Below, one piece after another: positions 56,055 through 64,000 of a DNA stretch of 64,000 nt. Under the pieces are notes generated by a model, which made no database searches, had not been told where the DNA came from, and saw only the letters and a program-made list of their open reading frames with translations. The translations under genes and the position numbers were made by a program. The stretch spans positions 1 to 64,000 of the forward strand of contig JAUXRX010000065.1 in assembly GCA_030681645.1 (NCBI GenBank), read 5' to 3'. Position 1 is the first letter of the stretch; the number at the start of each line of letters is the position of its first letter. This stretch comes from Archangium sp. (GTDB taxonomy: Bacteria > Myxococcota > Myxococcia > Myxococcales > Myxococcaceae).

Positions 56055-56082
56055 TTGACATTTGGCCCGCGATCCTTAATTT
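56055..56082 (+). promoter_or_regulatory. Probable sigma-70 promoter of groEL
   Basis: A perfect TTGACA at 56055-56060 is followed after 16 bp by the weak -10 TAATTT (56077-56082), overlapping the start of the CIRCE element. The -35 box is convincing, the -10 less so. Confidence 0.6.
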
Positions 56083-56107
56083 GGCGCTCGTCGGGCTCGA
56101 GTGCTAA
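56081..56107 (+). promoter_or_regulatory. CIRCE operator (HrcA binding site)
   Basis: TTGGCGCTC (56081-56089), nine bases, then GAGTGCTAA (56099-56107) fits the consensus TTAGCACTC-N9-GAGTGCTAA with two mismatches in the left half. It overlaps the promoter just upstream of groEL, so HrcA-type heat-shock repression is expected. Confidence 0.9.
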
Positions 56108-56151
56108 CGCCCGGGCGCATACCAAACGCTGATCTTTCAGGAGGTTATGAC

Positions 56152-57791
<1,640 letters not shown>

Positions 57792-57795
<4 letters not shown>

Positions 57796-57856
57796 GTCGC
57801 TGACTCACGCGGTCCTCACCGGCGCCTCGCTCCTCTCCGGGAGCGGGGCGCTGGTG
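57792..57856. terminator. Two hairpins after groEL, possible terminator
   Basis: GTGAGTC-GCT-GACTCAC (57792-57808) overlaps the groEL stop and is perfectly paired. A second stem at 57817-57856 pairs CACC/GGTG, GCGCC/GGCGC and CGCTCC/GGAGCG around a short loop. No T-run follows, so intrinsic termination is doubtful; they may protect the 3' end of the mRNA. Confidence 0.45.
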
Positions 57857-57880
57857 TGTCCGGGGGCGGATTTCGGTGTG

Positions 57881-57970
57881 GGGTCGGGGTCGGCTTCGGG
57901 GTCGGCTTCGGGGTCGGCTTCGGGGTCGGGGCCGGGATCGGGATCGGGATCGGTTTCGCGATCGGGTACG
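57881..57970. repeat. Hexamer repeat array downstream of groEL
   Basis: Fifteen in-phase hexamers such as GGGTCG, GCTTCG and GGATCG, the reverse-complement form of the array at 99-218. It lies between the groEL 3' end and the end of the convergent AgmX-like gene. Confidence 0.8.
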
Positions 57971-57984
57971 CCCACGGTTCCGGC

Positions 57985-58638
57985 TCACGGGTTCGCCGGG
58001 GGAGTCGACTCGAACGCCAGCGGGTAGGTGACCTTCATTTCACCGCGCCTGGGCGCCTCGAAGCGCATGCCCTTGAAGACGTTGCGCACGCAGCCTTCCA
58101 TGGGGATGTGGCCGATGCCGCCGTCGGGGATTTCGACGCGGGTGATCTTCGCGCGGTCGCGGCCGGGGATCTCGGTGATGGTGAACTCGACCTTCAGCTT
58201 GCCGCCGAGCGTCGGGTATTGCTGCAGCCAGCTCTCGTAGCATTCGCGGATAGCGGGGAGCTCTTCGGCGACCGCTCCCCTGATGCCGTCGCGGGTCAAC
58301 GCGTGCAGCGGCCCTCCGTCGAGCGGCTCGAAGTCTTCAGGCCTCACTCCCAGCGCCTGGAGGTGGGCGGAGTCGACCTCGGGGTCAGGCTCACCGAACT
58401 CGCGCGGAGGCTCGGGCGGCGCGGAAGGGGCGGCTGGCGCGGCGATCGCGACGGGAGGCGGAGTGGCCTCGGCCGGCTCGCGGCGCACCACCGGGGCCGT
58501 CGTGGGAGGCGGCGCGGCAGGGCCTGGTGGGGCGCGCACCTCGGGCTGCAGCGGCGGGGGCGGAGCGGGCCAGAGGGAGAAGAGGATTGCTCCGAGCAGG
58601 ATCACCCCGAGGACCGGCCCCAGCACGCGCCATCGCAT
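57985..58638 (-). CDS. AgmX/PglI-type C-terminal domain protein
   Basis: The 217-residue protein has an N-terminal membrane anchor (VLGPVLGVILLGAILFSLW), a Pro/Ala-rich periplasmic linker of about 55 residues and the myxobacterial AgmX/PglI-type C-terminal domain: ECYESWLQQYPTLGGKLKV, EFTITEIPG and the closing GCVRNVFKGMRFEAP...VTYPLAFE. Related domains occur in myxobacterial motility and envelope proteins; this protein itself has no known role. It converges with groEL and diverges from the cytochrome gene. Confidence 0.85.
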   Translation of the reverse strand: MRWRVLGPVLGVILLGAILFSLWPAPPPPLQPEVRAPPGPAAPPPTTAPVVRREPAEATPPPVAIAAPAAPSAPPEPPREFGEPDPEVDSAHLQALGVRPEDFEPLDGGPLHALTRDGIRGAVAEELPAIRECYESWLQQYPTLGGKLKVEFTITEIPGRDRAKITRVEIPDGGIGHIPMEGCVRNVFKGMRFEAPRRGEMKVTYPLAFESTPPANP

Positions 58639-58706
58639 GCCCCCGACTTACTACGAGCGGCTCGGGGTTCGACGGCAGCTTCGAATTGGGTATGGTCCCC
58701 GGCCTC

Positions 58707-59144
58707 ATGAAGAAGCTCATTCTCGGAATGTGTGTCGCAGCCGGTCTCCTCTCGTGCGGTCCCAGCGACCCCGATCTCACCTGCGACACGAGCCCGCCGG
58801 CGGCGACGCTGGCGACCAACGTGCAAGCGGTCTTCGACACCAAGTGCAAGACCTGCCACATCGCCGACTACAGCTACGGCGACTACACGACGGCGGCGAA
58901 GACGGCGGCCATCGTCGGCAAGAAGTCCCTCTACGCGGGCACGGGCGCCACGCTGCTCGTGGTCGACCCGAAGTCGCTGGCCAACAGCGCGCTCTGGCTC
59001 AAGGTGCTGGGAGGCTCGATGTCGGGCCGCACCGGCCCCAAGGGCGAGAACGTCTACGCCAAGATGCCCAACGACAACTCGATCGTGCTGAGCGCCGACG
59101 AGAAGAAGCTGCTCAAGGACTGGATCTGCGGCGGGGCGAAGTAG
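58707..59144 (+). CDS. Cytochrome c-type lipoprotein, single heme
   Basis: The 145-residue protein has a lipoprotein signal MKKLILGMCVAAGLLSC (C17) and one heme-c motif CKTCH (47-51) in VQAVFDTKCKTCHIADYS. A Met in YAKMPNDN is a candidate distal ligand. The fold is short as in Planctomycete-type cytochrome c domains. It probably transfers electrons at the envelope. No partner oxidoreductase is nearby. ATG 58707 is chosen since the longer open frame upstream lacks a signal peptide. Confidence 0.82.
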   Translation: MKKLILGMCVAAGLLSCGPSDPDLTCDTSPPAATLATNVQAVFDTKCKTCHIADYSYGDYTTAAKTAAIVGKKSLYAGTGATLLVVDPKSLANSALWLKVLGGSMSGRTGPKGENVYAKMPNDNSIVLSADEKKLLKDWICGGAK

Positions 59145-59147
59145 CGC

Positions 59148-59180
59148 CCCCTCGACTCCGCTCCGCCCGGGGTGAACGGG
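59148..59180. repeat. REP-like repeat, family S (copy 2)
   Basis: CCCTCGACTCCGCTCCGCCC followed by GGGGTGAACGGG, related to copies at 1081 and 63412, with a short insertion. It lies between convergent genes. Confidence 0.7.
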
Positions 59181-59183
59181 TGG

Positions 59184-60035
59184 TCAGCCGCGTTTGCGTC
59201 CCGCGAGCTGCGGGCTGCGGCGCATGTCCGGCGTCGCGCCCGGGAATTCCACGAAGTCGCACATCTCGCAGAGCCGGCTGTAGATGCGGTCGCCGACGCG
59301 ATCGCACAGCAGCTTCGAGTCTTTGCCTGCCTCGAGCGCCGTCTCGGTGCCGAAGTAGCCGCGCTGCGCGCGCTCCTCGGGGGGCTTGAGCGAGTAGTTG
59401 GTGGCGAACAGCGTCACCTTGCCCGCGTTGTAGCGGCGGGCGATCAGCTCATCGAGCGTCTCGAGCTCGAACTGGCTGCCGCGGCCCTTGCCCAGCTCGT
59501 CGATCGCCAGCACGTCGACCGTCGAGAGCGGTCCGATGATCTCGCCGCCCGACTTGCCGTCCTGAAACCCGCGGCGGATCTGCGAGTAGAGCAGGCTGAT
59601 CTCGACGTACGAGACCTTCACGCCCAGCTCGATCGCCAGGTGCTTGAGGGTGGCGCACAGCAGGTGCGTCTTGCCCGTGCCCACGGGCCCGCTGAGCACG
59701 AAGCCGCGCAGCTGCGGCCAGCGGAAGGCGAACTCCTTCGCTACCTGGAGGGCGCGGTGCTGCTCGGCGTTCGACGGCTTGTAGGTCTCGAGGGTGGCCT
59801 GCGCCTGCACCGCCGGCAGCCGCGCCGCGTTGAAGCTGGTGGCCCGGCGCTGCAGCGTGGCGTGCCCGCAGGGCGCGACGAGGTCGTACTCGCGGCCGTT
59901 CTGCTGGGTCCTGGTGCGCACCAGGCCGGTGCCGCCACACTCGGGGCAGTCCTCACGACGCTGCGTCGGGCGCGCGAAGGCGTAGTCGCCCACGCGCTCG
60001 AAGGTGATGCCGGCTGCGTCAGTCGGGTTCGCCAC
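59184..60035 (-). CDS. DnaC/IstB-like AAA+ ATPase, putative helicase loader
   Basis: The 283-residue protein has a zinc-finger-like N-terminus (C30-P-E-C33 and C56-G-H58), a Walker A motif GPVGTGKTH (116-123), a Walker B motif VLAIDELGKGRGSQ (D179-E180) and sensor segment TLFATNYSLKPPEE. This matches DnaC-like loaders of the replicative helicase. The loader is unlikely to belong to a mobile element because no transposase or phage gene is near. It forms an operon with the gene upstream (10 bp gap). Confidence 0.9.
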   Translation of the reverse strand: MANPTDAAGITFERVGDYAFARPTQRREDCPECGGTGLVRTRTQQNGREYDLVAPCGHATLQRRATSFNAARLPAVQAQATLETYKPSNAEQHRALQVAKEFAFRWPQLRGFVLSGPVGTGKTHLLCATLKHLAIELGVKVSYVEISLLYSQIRRGFQDGKSGGEIIGPLSTVDVLAIDELGKGRGSQFELETLDELIARRYNAGKVTLFATNYSLKPPEERAQRGYFGTETALEAGKDSKLLCDRVGDRIYSRLCEMCDFVEFPGATPDMRRSPQLAGRKRG

Positions 60036-60044
60036 GAAGACTCC

Positions 60045-60668
60045 TCACCACAATGCGCTCATCGCCCACGCCTGCCGCGCCAACGCCGCGCGATGAAACC
60101 GCAACGACTCACGCCTGGTGGCCGCCGACATCGCCTTCGCCTTCTCCACCACGAGGCGGGCCTCACGCAAGAGCGTCCTCCGTTTGGGAAAGGGCAGGGC
60201 GCGCAGGAGGAGGTGGAACACCAGCGCCTCCTGCCGATCGCCTCCACTGAAGTCGTCCGGCACCGGCAGCCTCGCCAACCAGCCAGGCACGTTGGGCTTC
60301 GTCGCCTTCTTGATCGCCGCCACCAGCTTCTTGTGGCGGGTGACGTGGAAGGGCTCTGCGGCCTCCGTGGTGGCGGTTTCGGTGCGGCCGGCGCTGCGGG
60401 CCACCCACTTGGCGATCTCCGCGTCGACGTCGCGGCGGCAGGCCTTGAGGCTGCGGAGTCGTCCTGCACCCTCCGCGGCGTCCCACAGGGCGTTCTCAGC
60501 GGCCTTTCGCAGGCCACGCGCGATCACCTCGAAGGGCACGTCGGCGGCCGCCCAGCCGTCCAGGAGCTCCAAATCGACCGCCGAGAGGCTCACGCCGTGC
60601 CCGCGATAGGCGACGAAGCAGTCCTGAACCCGCTCGTGAAACGTCGCAGTGTCAGGGAGAAGACTCAT
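60045..60668 (-). CDS. Unknown protein paired with DnaC-like loader
   Basis: The 207-residue protein starts MSLLPDTATFHERVQDCFVA and is largely helical with a basic C-terminal half (RRTLLREARLVVEKAKAM, RRESLRFHRAALARQAW). The first 85 residues (LELLDGWAAADVPFEVIARG) resemble the helical pattern of DnaD-like or primosome proteins, but this is weak. Gene order suggests a replication-restart or initiation role. No family assigned. Confidence 0.75.
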   Translation of the reverse strand: MSLLPDTATFHERVQDCFVAYRGHGVSLSAVDLELLDGWAAADVPFEVIARGLRKAAENALWDAAEGAGRLRSLKACRRDVDAEIAKWVARSAGRTETATTEAAEPFHVTRHKKLVAAIKKATKPNVPGWLARLPVPDDFSGGDRQEALVFHLLLRALPFPKRRTLLREARLVVEKAKAMSAATRRESLRFHRAALARQAWAMSALW

Positions 60669-60698
60669 GATCCGTCGAGCGCGGGGTGTACTGCGTTC

Positions 60699-60728
60699 TT
60701 GACAGTCGCGGAGGGCGATCGATACAAG
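60699..60728 (+). promoter_or_regulatory. Probable promoter of tRNA-Val
   Basis: TTGACA (60699-60704), 18 bp, then TACAAG (60723-60728), placed 19 bp before the tRNA. The -35 box is perfect and the -10 matches four of six. Confidence 0.5.
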
Positions 60729-60746
60729 CCGCGGCGCTTTCTCTTT

Positions 60747-60818
60747 GCGTCCTTAGCTCAGCGGTAGAGCACCACCTTGACACGGTGGGGGTCGCTGGTT
60801 CGAGACCAGCAGGACGCA
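60747..60818 (+). tRNA. tRNA-Val (anticodon GAC)
   Basis: A 7-bp acceptor stem GCGTCCT/AGGACGC, D arm (GCTCAGCGGTAGAGC), anticodon arm CCACC-TTGACAC-GGTGG with anticodon GAC, and T arm with GGTTCGAGACC. Discriminator A; CCA not encoded. Confidence 0.95.
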
Positions 60819-60826
60819 CTACTCGT

Positions 60827-60868
60827 CGGCCGGAGTGAGTCGCTCGAAAAGAGCTTCTCCTCCGGCCG
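60827..60868 (+). terminator. Stem-loop after tRNA-Val
   Basis: CGGCCGGAG (60827-60835) pairs perfectly with CTCCGGCCG (60860-60868), with an inner GCTC-GAAAA-GAGC hairpin, followed by TCGTCGTTT. A weak T-tract makes it a possible terminator. Confidence 0.45.
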
Positions 60869-60887
60869 TCGTCGTTTCATCCCCCTG

Positions 60888-60926
60888 CCTCCCTCTCCCC
60901 GCGGGGGAGAGGGTCGGGGAGAGGGC
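60888..60926. repeat. REP-like repeat, family R variant (copy 5)
   Basis: CCTCCCTCTCCCCGCGGGGG followed by AGAGGGTCGGGGAGAGGGC is a diverged, more symmetric form of family R. It lies 50 bp before thrS. Confidence 0.6.
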
Positions 60927-60975
60927 AAACTAATTCCCGCTGCTCTCACTCTCACCAACCGCTAAGGAGACGCCC

Positions 60976-62937
60976 ATGGGTGCTCTCATCACGATCACGT
61001 TGCCAAACGGCGACAAGAAGGAAGTCGCGCCGGGCATCTCCGTCGCAGACTTCGTCAAGAACCACATCGGAGCCGGCCTGGCCAAGGCGGCCATCTTCGC
61101 GAGAGTCAACGGCCAGGACTCCGATCTCTCCCGCACGCTTGATGTCGATGCGTCGCTGCAGATCTTCACGCCGAAAGAAAAGGGTGGGGGGGCGTGTCTG
61201 GAGGCGCTCGAGGTCACGCGCCACGACGCCGCGCACATCGTCGCTGAAGCGGTCCAACAGCTCTTCCCTGGCACGCAGGTCACGATCGGTCCCGTGATCG
61301 ACGAGGGTTTTTATTACGACTTCTATCGGGAGAAGGACGGCAAGCCGGCGCCCTTCACGCCTGAAGAGCTGGAGGCGATCGAGAAGTGCTCCAACGAGAT
61401 CATCGCGAAGGACGCTCCCTTTGAACGCTCCGAGGTCGCGGCCGCCGATGCGGTGAAGCTGTTCGAAGGCAAGGGCGAGAAGTTCAAGGTCGAGATCGTC
61501 AAGGACATCGCGGCGAAGGGTGCGCCGACGCTCACGTTGTACAAGCACGATGGCTGGGTCGACTTCTGCCTCGGGCCCCACGGTCCCTCGACGGGCAAGG
61601 TGGGGGTGATCAAGATCCTCTCCGCCTCGGGTGCCTACTGGCGCGCCGATCAGAACCGCGAGCAGTTGCAGCGCATCTACGGCATTTCGTTCTTCGACAA
61701 GAAGGCGCTCGAGGCCTGGACGAAGCAGCGGGAAGAAGCGGCCAAGCGCGATCACCGCCGGCTCGGGCGCGAGCTCGATCTCTTCCACTTCCACCCGGTC
61801 GCCCCGGGCGCCGCGTTCTGGACGCCGAAGGGCACGACGCTCTACCAGACGCTGTCCGACTGGATGCGCAAGCTCACGCGCGAAGACGGCTACGTCGAGG
61901 TGAAGACGCCGCTGCTCTTCAACAAGCAGCTGTGGATGAAGAGCGGCCACTGGGACAAGTACAAGGAGAACATGTTCCTGGTGCAGGACAGCGACTCCGG
62001 CGAGCTCGACTACGGCATCAAGCCGATGAACTGCCCTTCGCACCACGTGCTCTACGGCTTCGGCAAGCACAGCTACCGCGAGCTGCCGCTGCGCCTTCAC
62101 TCGCAGGACGTGCTGCACCGCAACGAGGCGGCGGGTGCGCTCGGCGGGCTGACGCGCGTGCGCCAGTTCGCGCAGGACGACGGGCACATCTACTGCCGCG
62201 AGGACCAGATCGGCGACGAGGTGTCGCGCTTCGTGAAGCTGCTCGATCGCGTCTACAACGCGGTGGGGCTCAAGTACGAGGCGAAGCTCTCGACGCGGCC
62301 CGAGAAGCGCCTGGGCGCCGACGAGCTGTGGGATCGGGCTGAGGCCGCGCTCAAGACGTCGCTCGAGAGCATGAAGGTCGCCTACCAGTTGATGCCTGGC
62401 GACGGCGCGTTCTACGGCCCGAAGATCGACTTCGTGGTGTCCGACAGCATCGGGCGCAAGTGGCAGCTGGGCACGTGCCAGCTCGACTACATCGCGGCCG
62501 AGCGGTTCGATCTCACGTACGTGGGCGACGACAACAAGGAGCACCGCCCCGTGGTGCTCCACCGCGCGATCTACGGCAGCTTCGAGCGCTTCATCGCCAT
62601 CCTGATCGAGCACTTCGCGGGCGTGTTCCCCACGTGGCTCACGCCGCTGCAGGCGGTGATCGTCAACGTGACGGATCGCCAGGACGCGTACGGCCGGAAG
62701 ATCGCGGCCGAGCTCAACGCGAAGGGCTTCAAGGTCGAGTTCGACGATCGCGGCATGTCGATGCAGAAGAAGATCGCCATGGCCGAGGTCAGCAAGGTGC
62801 CCTTCATCCTCGTGATCGGTGATCGCGACATGGAAGCCAACGCCGTCTCTCCGCGCCGGCACGGGGGCGAGACGCTGCCCGCGATGCCGGTGGCGGCCTT
62901 CGCGGAGCTGCTGGCGAAGGAAGCCGCCATCCCTTGA
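60976..62937 (+). CDS. thrS: Threonyl-tRNA synthetase
   Basis: The 653-residue protein has a TGS domain (ITITLPNGDKKEVAPGISVA), an editing domain with HxxxH as HDAAH (H83, H87) and CLGPH, and the class II catalytic core: motif-1 region YVEVKTPLLF, zinc-site PMNCPSH, motif 2 VLHRNEAAGALGGL and GTCQLDYIAAERF. The anticodon-binding domain is at the C-terminus (QAVIVNVTDRQDAYG). It charges tRNA-Thr and clears mischarged Ser-tRNA. AAGGAGA precedes the ATG by five bases. The usual infC partner does not follow here. Confidence 0.97.
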   Translation: MGALITITLPNGDKKEVAPGISVADFVKNHIGAGLAKAAIFARVNGQDSDLSRTLDVDASLQIFTPKEKGGGACLEALEVTRHDAAHIVAEAVQQLFPGTQVTIGPVIDEGFYYDFYREKDGKPAPFTPEELEAIEKCSNEIIAKDAPFERSEVAAADAVKLFEGKGEKFKVEIVKDIAAKGAPTLTLYKHDGWVDFCLGPHGPSTGKVGVIKILSASGAYWRADQNREQLQRIYGISFFDKKALEAWTKQREEAAKRDHRRLGRELDLFHFHPVAPGAAFWTPKGTTLYQTLSDWMRKLTREDGYVEVKTPLLFNKQLWMKSGHWDKYKENMFLVQDSDSGELDYGIKPMNCPSHHVLYGFGKHSYRELPLRLHSQDVLHRNEAAGALGGLTRVRQFAQDDGHIYCREDQIGDEVSRFVKLLDRVYNAVGLKYEAKLSTRPEKRLGADELWDRAEAALKTSLESMKVAYQLMPGDGAFYGPKIDFVVSDSIGRKWQLGTCQLDYIAAERFDLTYVGDDNKEHRPVVLHRAIYGSFERFIAILIEHFAGVFPTWLTPLQAVIVNVTDRQDAYGRKIAAELNAKGFKVEFDDRGMSMQKKIAMAEVSKVPFILVIGDRDMEANAVSPRRHGGETLPAMPVAAFAELLAKEAAIP

Positions 62938-62980
62938 CCGGGGCGGACCTGATCACTACGGTCCGCGCCGGTTGATTTTC
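62937..62980 (+). terminator. Rho-independent terminator after thrS
   Basis: ACCGGGGCGGAC and GTCCGCGCCGGT form a strong stem overlapping the last base of the thrS stop, followed by TGATTTTC. Confidence 0.65.
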
Positions 62981-63014
62981 AAGTCAACGCAGTAACAACT
63001 CAGCGAGGCAACAC

Positions 63015-63341
63015 ATGGCCGTGAAGGACATTCTGGAGACCGAGATTCCCAACCGCCTCACCGCGAAGCCCGAGATCGGCAAGGACATCAACGCCGTCGT
63101 TCACTTCAACATCACCGGCGACGGTGGTGGCGCGTGGACGCTCGACTGCACGAAGTCCGAGGGCTGGGTTTCGGCGGGCACCAACGGCGAGTCGAAGATG
63201 ACGATCACCGCCACCGCGGCGGACTTCGAGAAGATCATCAGCAAGCAGCTCTCCGCGCAGACTGCGGCCATGACCGGCAAGCTGAAGTTCAAGCCGATGG
63301 ACATGGGCCTGGCGATGAAGCTCGCCAAGCTGATGGGCTGA
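63015..63341 (+). CDS. SCP2 sterol-binding domain protein
   Basis: The 108-residue protein is a single SCP2-like domain: VVHFNITGDGGGAWTLDC, KSEGWVSAGTNGESKMTITA, ADFEKIISKQL and the C-terminal GKLKFKPMDMGLAMKLAKLM. Such domains bind lipids or fatty acyl-CoA in the cytoplasm. No lipid gene is directly attached, but a CaiB/racemase-type gene follows after the terminator. Confidence 0.9.
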   Translation: MAVKDILETEIPNRLTAKPEIGKDINAVVHFNITGDGGGAWTLDCTKSEGWVSAGTNGESKMTITATAADFEKIISKQLSAQTAAMTGKLKFKPMDMGLAMKLAKLMG

Positions 63342-63366
63342 GCTCTTCCCGGTCCTGAACACACGC

Positions 63367-63404
63367 GCGGCGCTCGTTCCTGAAAAGGAGGGCGCCGCTT
63401 TTTT
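63367..63404 (+). terminator. Rho-independent terminator after SCP2-like gene
   Basis: GCGGCGC (63367-63373) pairs with GCGCCGC (63392-63398) and is followed by TTTTTT. Confidence 0.8.
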
Positions 63405-63411
63405 CTGGACT

Positions 63412-63481
63412 CCGTTCACCCCGAGCGGAGTCGAGGGCGCCTCGGGTGAAGTGGTCCCTCGACTTCGCTCGGGATGAACGG
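63412..63481. repeat. REP-like repeat pair, family S (copies 3 and 4, inverted)
   Basis: CCGTTCACCCCGAGCGGAGT at 63412 (continuing CGAGGG) and CCCTCGACTTCGCTCGGGAT at 63456 (continuing GAACGG) are inverted copies of the repeat at 1081, arranged as a BIME-like pair. Confidence 0.75.
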
Positions 63482-63510
63482 TCCTTTCATGACCTCACCA
63501 GGAGTCGTCC

Positions 63511-64000
63511 GTGTCGCTGCCACTCGAAGGTGTGAAGGTGCTCGATCTCTCCCGGCTGCTGCCCGGGCCGTACGCGACGCTGGTGCTCGCGGATCTGGGC
63601 GCGACGGTGGACAAGGTCGAGGAGCCCGGCTCCGGCGACTACACCCGCCACTCCCCGCCGATGAAGGACGACACCTCGGCGCTGTTCCTGGGGCTCAACC
63701 GGAACAAGCGTTCGATCGCCATCGACCTCAAGGCACCCGAGGGCGTGGCCACGCTCAAGGCGCTGGTGAAGCACTACGACGTGCTGGTCGAGAGCTTCCG
63801 GCCCGGCGTGCTCGATCGGCTGGGCGTCGGCTACGAGGTGCTGTCGAAAGAGAACCCGCGCCTCGTCTTCTGTTCGATCAGCGGCTACGGGAACACGGGT
63901 CCGGACCGGCTCAAGGCCGGGCACGATCTCAACTACATCGCGCGGTCGGGTGCGCTCGCGTACGGCGGGGTGGACGGTGGGCCTCCCGCGATGCCGGGCG
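63511..64000 (+). CDS. CaiB/BaiF-family CoA-transferase or alpha-methylacyl-CoA racemase, 3' end missing
   Basis: GTG 63511 with AGGAG six bases upstream opens a frame of 163 codons that runs off the window. It reads SLPLEGVKVLDLSRLLPGPY, ADLGATVDKVEEPGSGDYTR, LNRNKRSIAIDLKAPEG, VLVESFRPGVLDRLG and FCSISGYGNTGPDRL, then AGHDLNYIARSGAL. This is the class III CoA-transferase fold. The GHDLNY motif fits the catalytic His of alpha-methylacyl-CoA racemase better than the transferase Asp, so racemase is the more likely function (inference). The C-terminal half lies beyond the window. Confidence 0.88.
   Translation, partial: MSLPLEGVKVLDLSRLLPGPYATLVLADLGATVDKVEEPGSGDYTRHSPPMKDDTSALFLGLNRNKRSIAIDLKAPEGVATLKALVKHYDVLVESFRPGVLDRLGVGYEVLSKENPRLVFCSISGYGNTGPDRLKAGHDLNYIARSGALAYGGVDGGPPAMPG

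Overview
The window looks like a chromosomal segment of a GC-rich member of the Myxococcota (myxobacteria or relatives). Supporting signs are: strong GC bias at third codon positions; a crowd of short-signal lipoproteins; eukaryote-like Ser/Thr kinases, one with a C-terminal PEGA domain; repeated FHA domains; an AgmX/PglI-type C-terminal domain; a PilZ protein; a 6S RNA next to fau; a CIRCE-controlled groEL without groES; and many small REP-like palindromes. Family names come from reading motifs. No database search was possible, so genus-level assignment is not attempted. I saw no prophage, CRISPR array, transposase or integrase; most of the region reads as core genome.

Layout. 1-5.0 kb: hexamer repeat, rsmI, a von Willebrand A lipoprotein coupled to a cysteine-rich repeat lipoprotein, and another lipoprotein. 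5.0-7.5 kb: PEGA-domain Ser/Thr kinase followed by a 230-bp palindromic element. 7.5-14.3 kb: glyQ-glyS, then two translationally coupled lipoproteins. 14.3-21.5 kb: a Tad/Cpa-like block with a ribbon-helix-helix-like/FHA protein, prepilin peptidase (cpaA), secretin (cpaC), an FHA-fused CpaF ATPase and a protein with two FHA domains and one membrane segment. 21.5-30 kb: polA, a GAF-GAF histidine kinase, a cation diffusion facilitator, a TonB-like protein, a SpoIID-like protein and tRNA-Cys. 30-38 kb: acyl-CoA dehydrogenase, a putative outer-membrane barrel, a coupled pair of secreted lipoproteins (one a 5'-nucleotidase-type metallophosphoesterase) and a Nudix hydrolase. 38-43 kb: arrestin-like protein, small helical ORF, OPA-family transporter, unknown membrane protein, a structured intergenic element and a HAD hydrolase. 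43-47.7 kb: pyruvate dehydrogenase pdhA-pdhB-pdhC plus a lipoprotein whose 5' end is made of REP sequence. 47.7-51 kb: PilZ, fau, 6S RNA, a TPR-like protein, a second kinase and a small lipoprotein. 51-56 kb: a leftward group running metallopeptidase, tRNA-Sec (selC), degenerate Fic protein, DHH phosphoesterase and cysteine desulfurase, then a response regulator. 56-64 kb: groEL, AgmX-like protein, cytochrome c lipoprotein, DnaC-like loader with partner, tRNA-Val, thrS, SCP2-like protein and the start of a CaiB/racemase-family gene.

How the parts may work together. The FHA proteins around the secretin and CpaF suggest that secretion or pilus assembly here is controlled by phospho-threonine binding, fitting the Ser/Thr kinases encoded nearby. 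Several lipoprotein genes are joined by 4-bp stop/start overlaps, which suggests they are made in fixed ratios. The most unusual feature is the link between REP-like repeats and gene starts. Two genes (46672-47673 and 51231-52364) have no ordinary in-frame start downstream of the repeat and appear to take their start context from it, and cpaA begins 3 nt after another repeat. The leftward selC/Fic/DHH/desulfurase group and the intergenic element with interleaved inverted repeats at 42331-42454 are the other places I would look for new biology.
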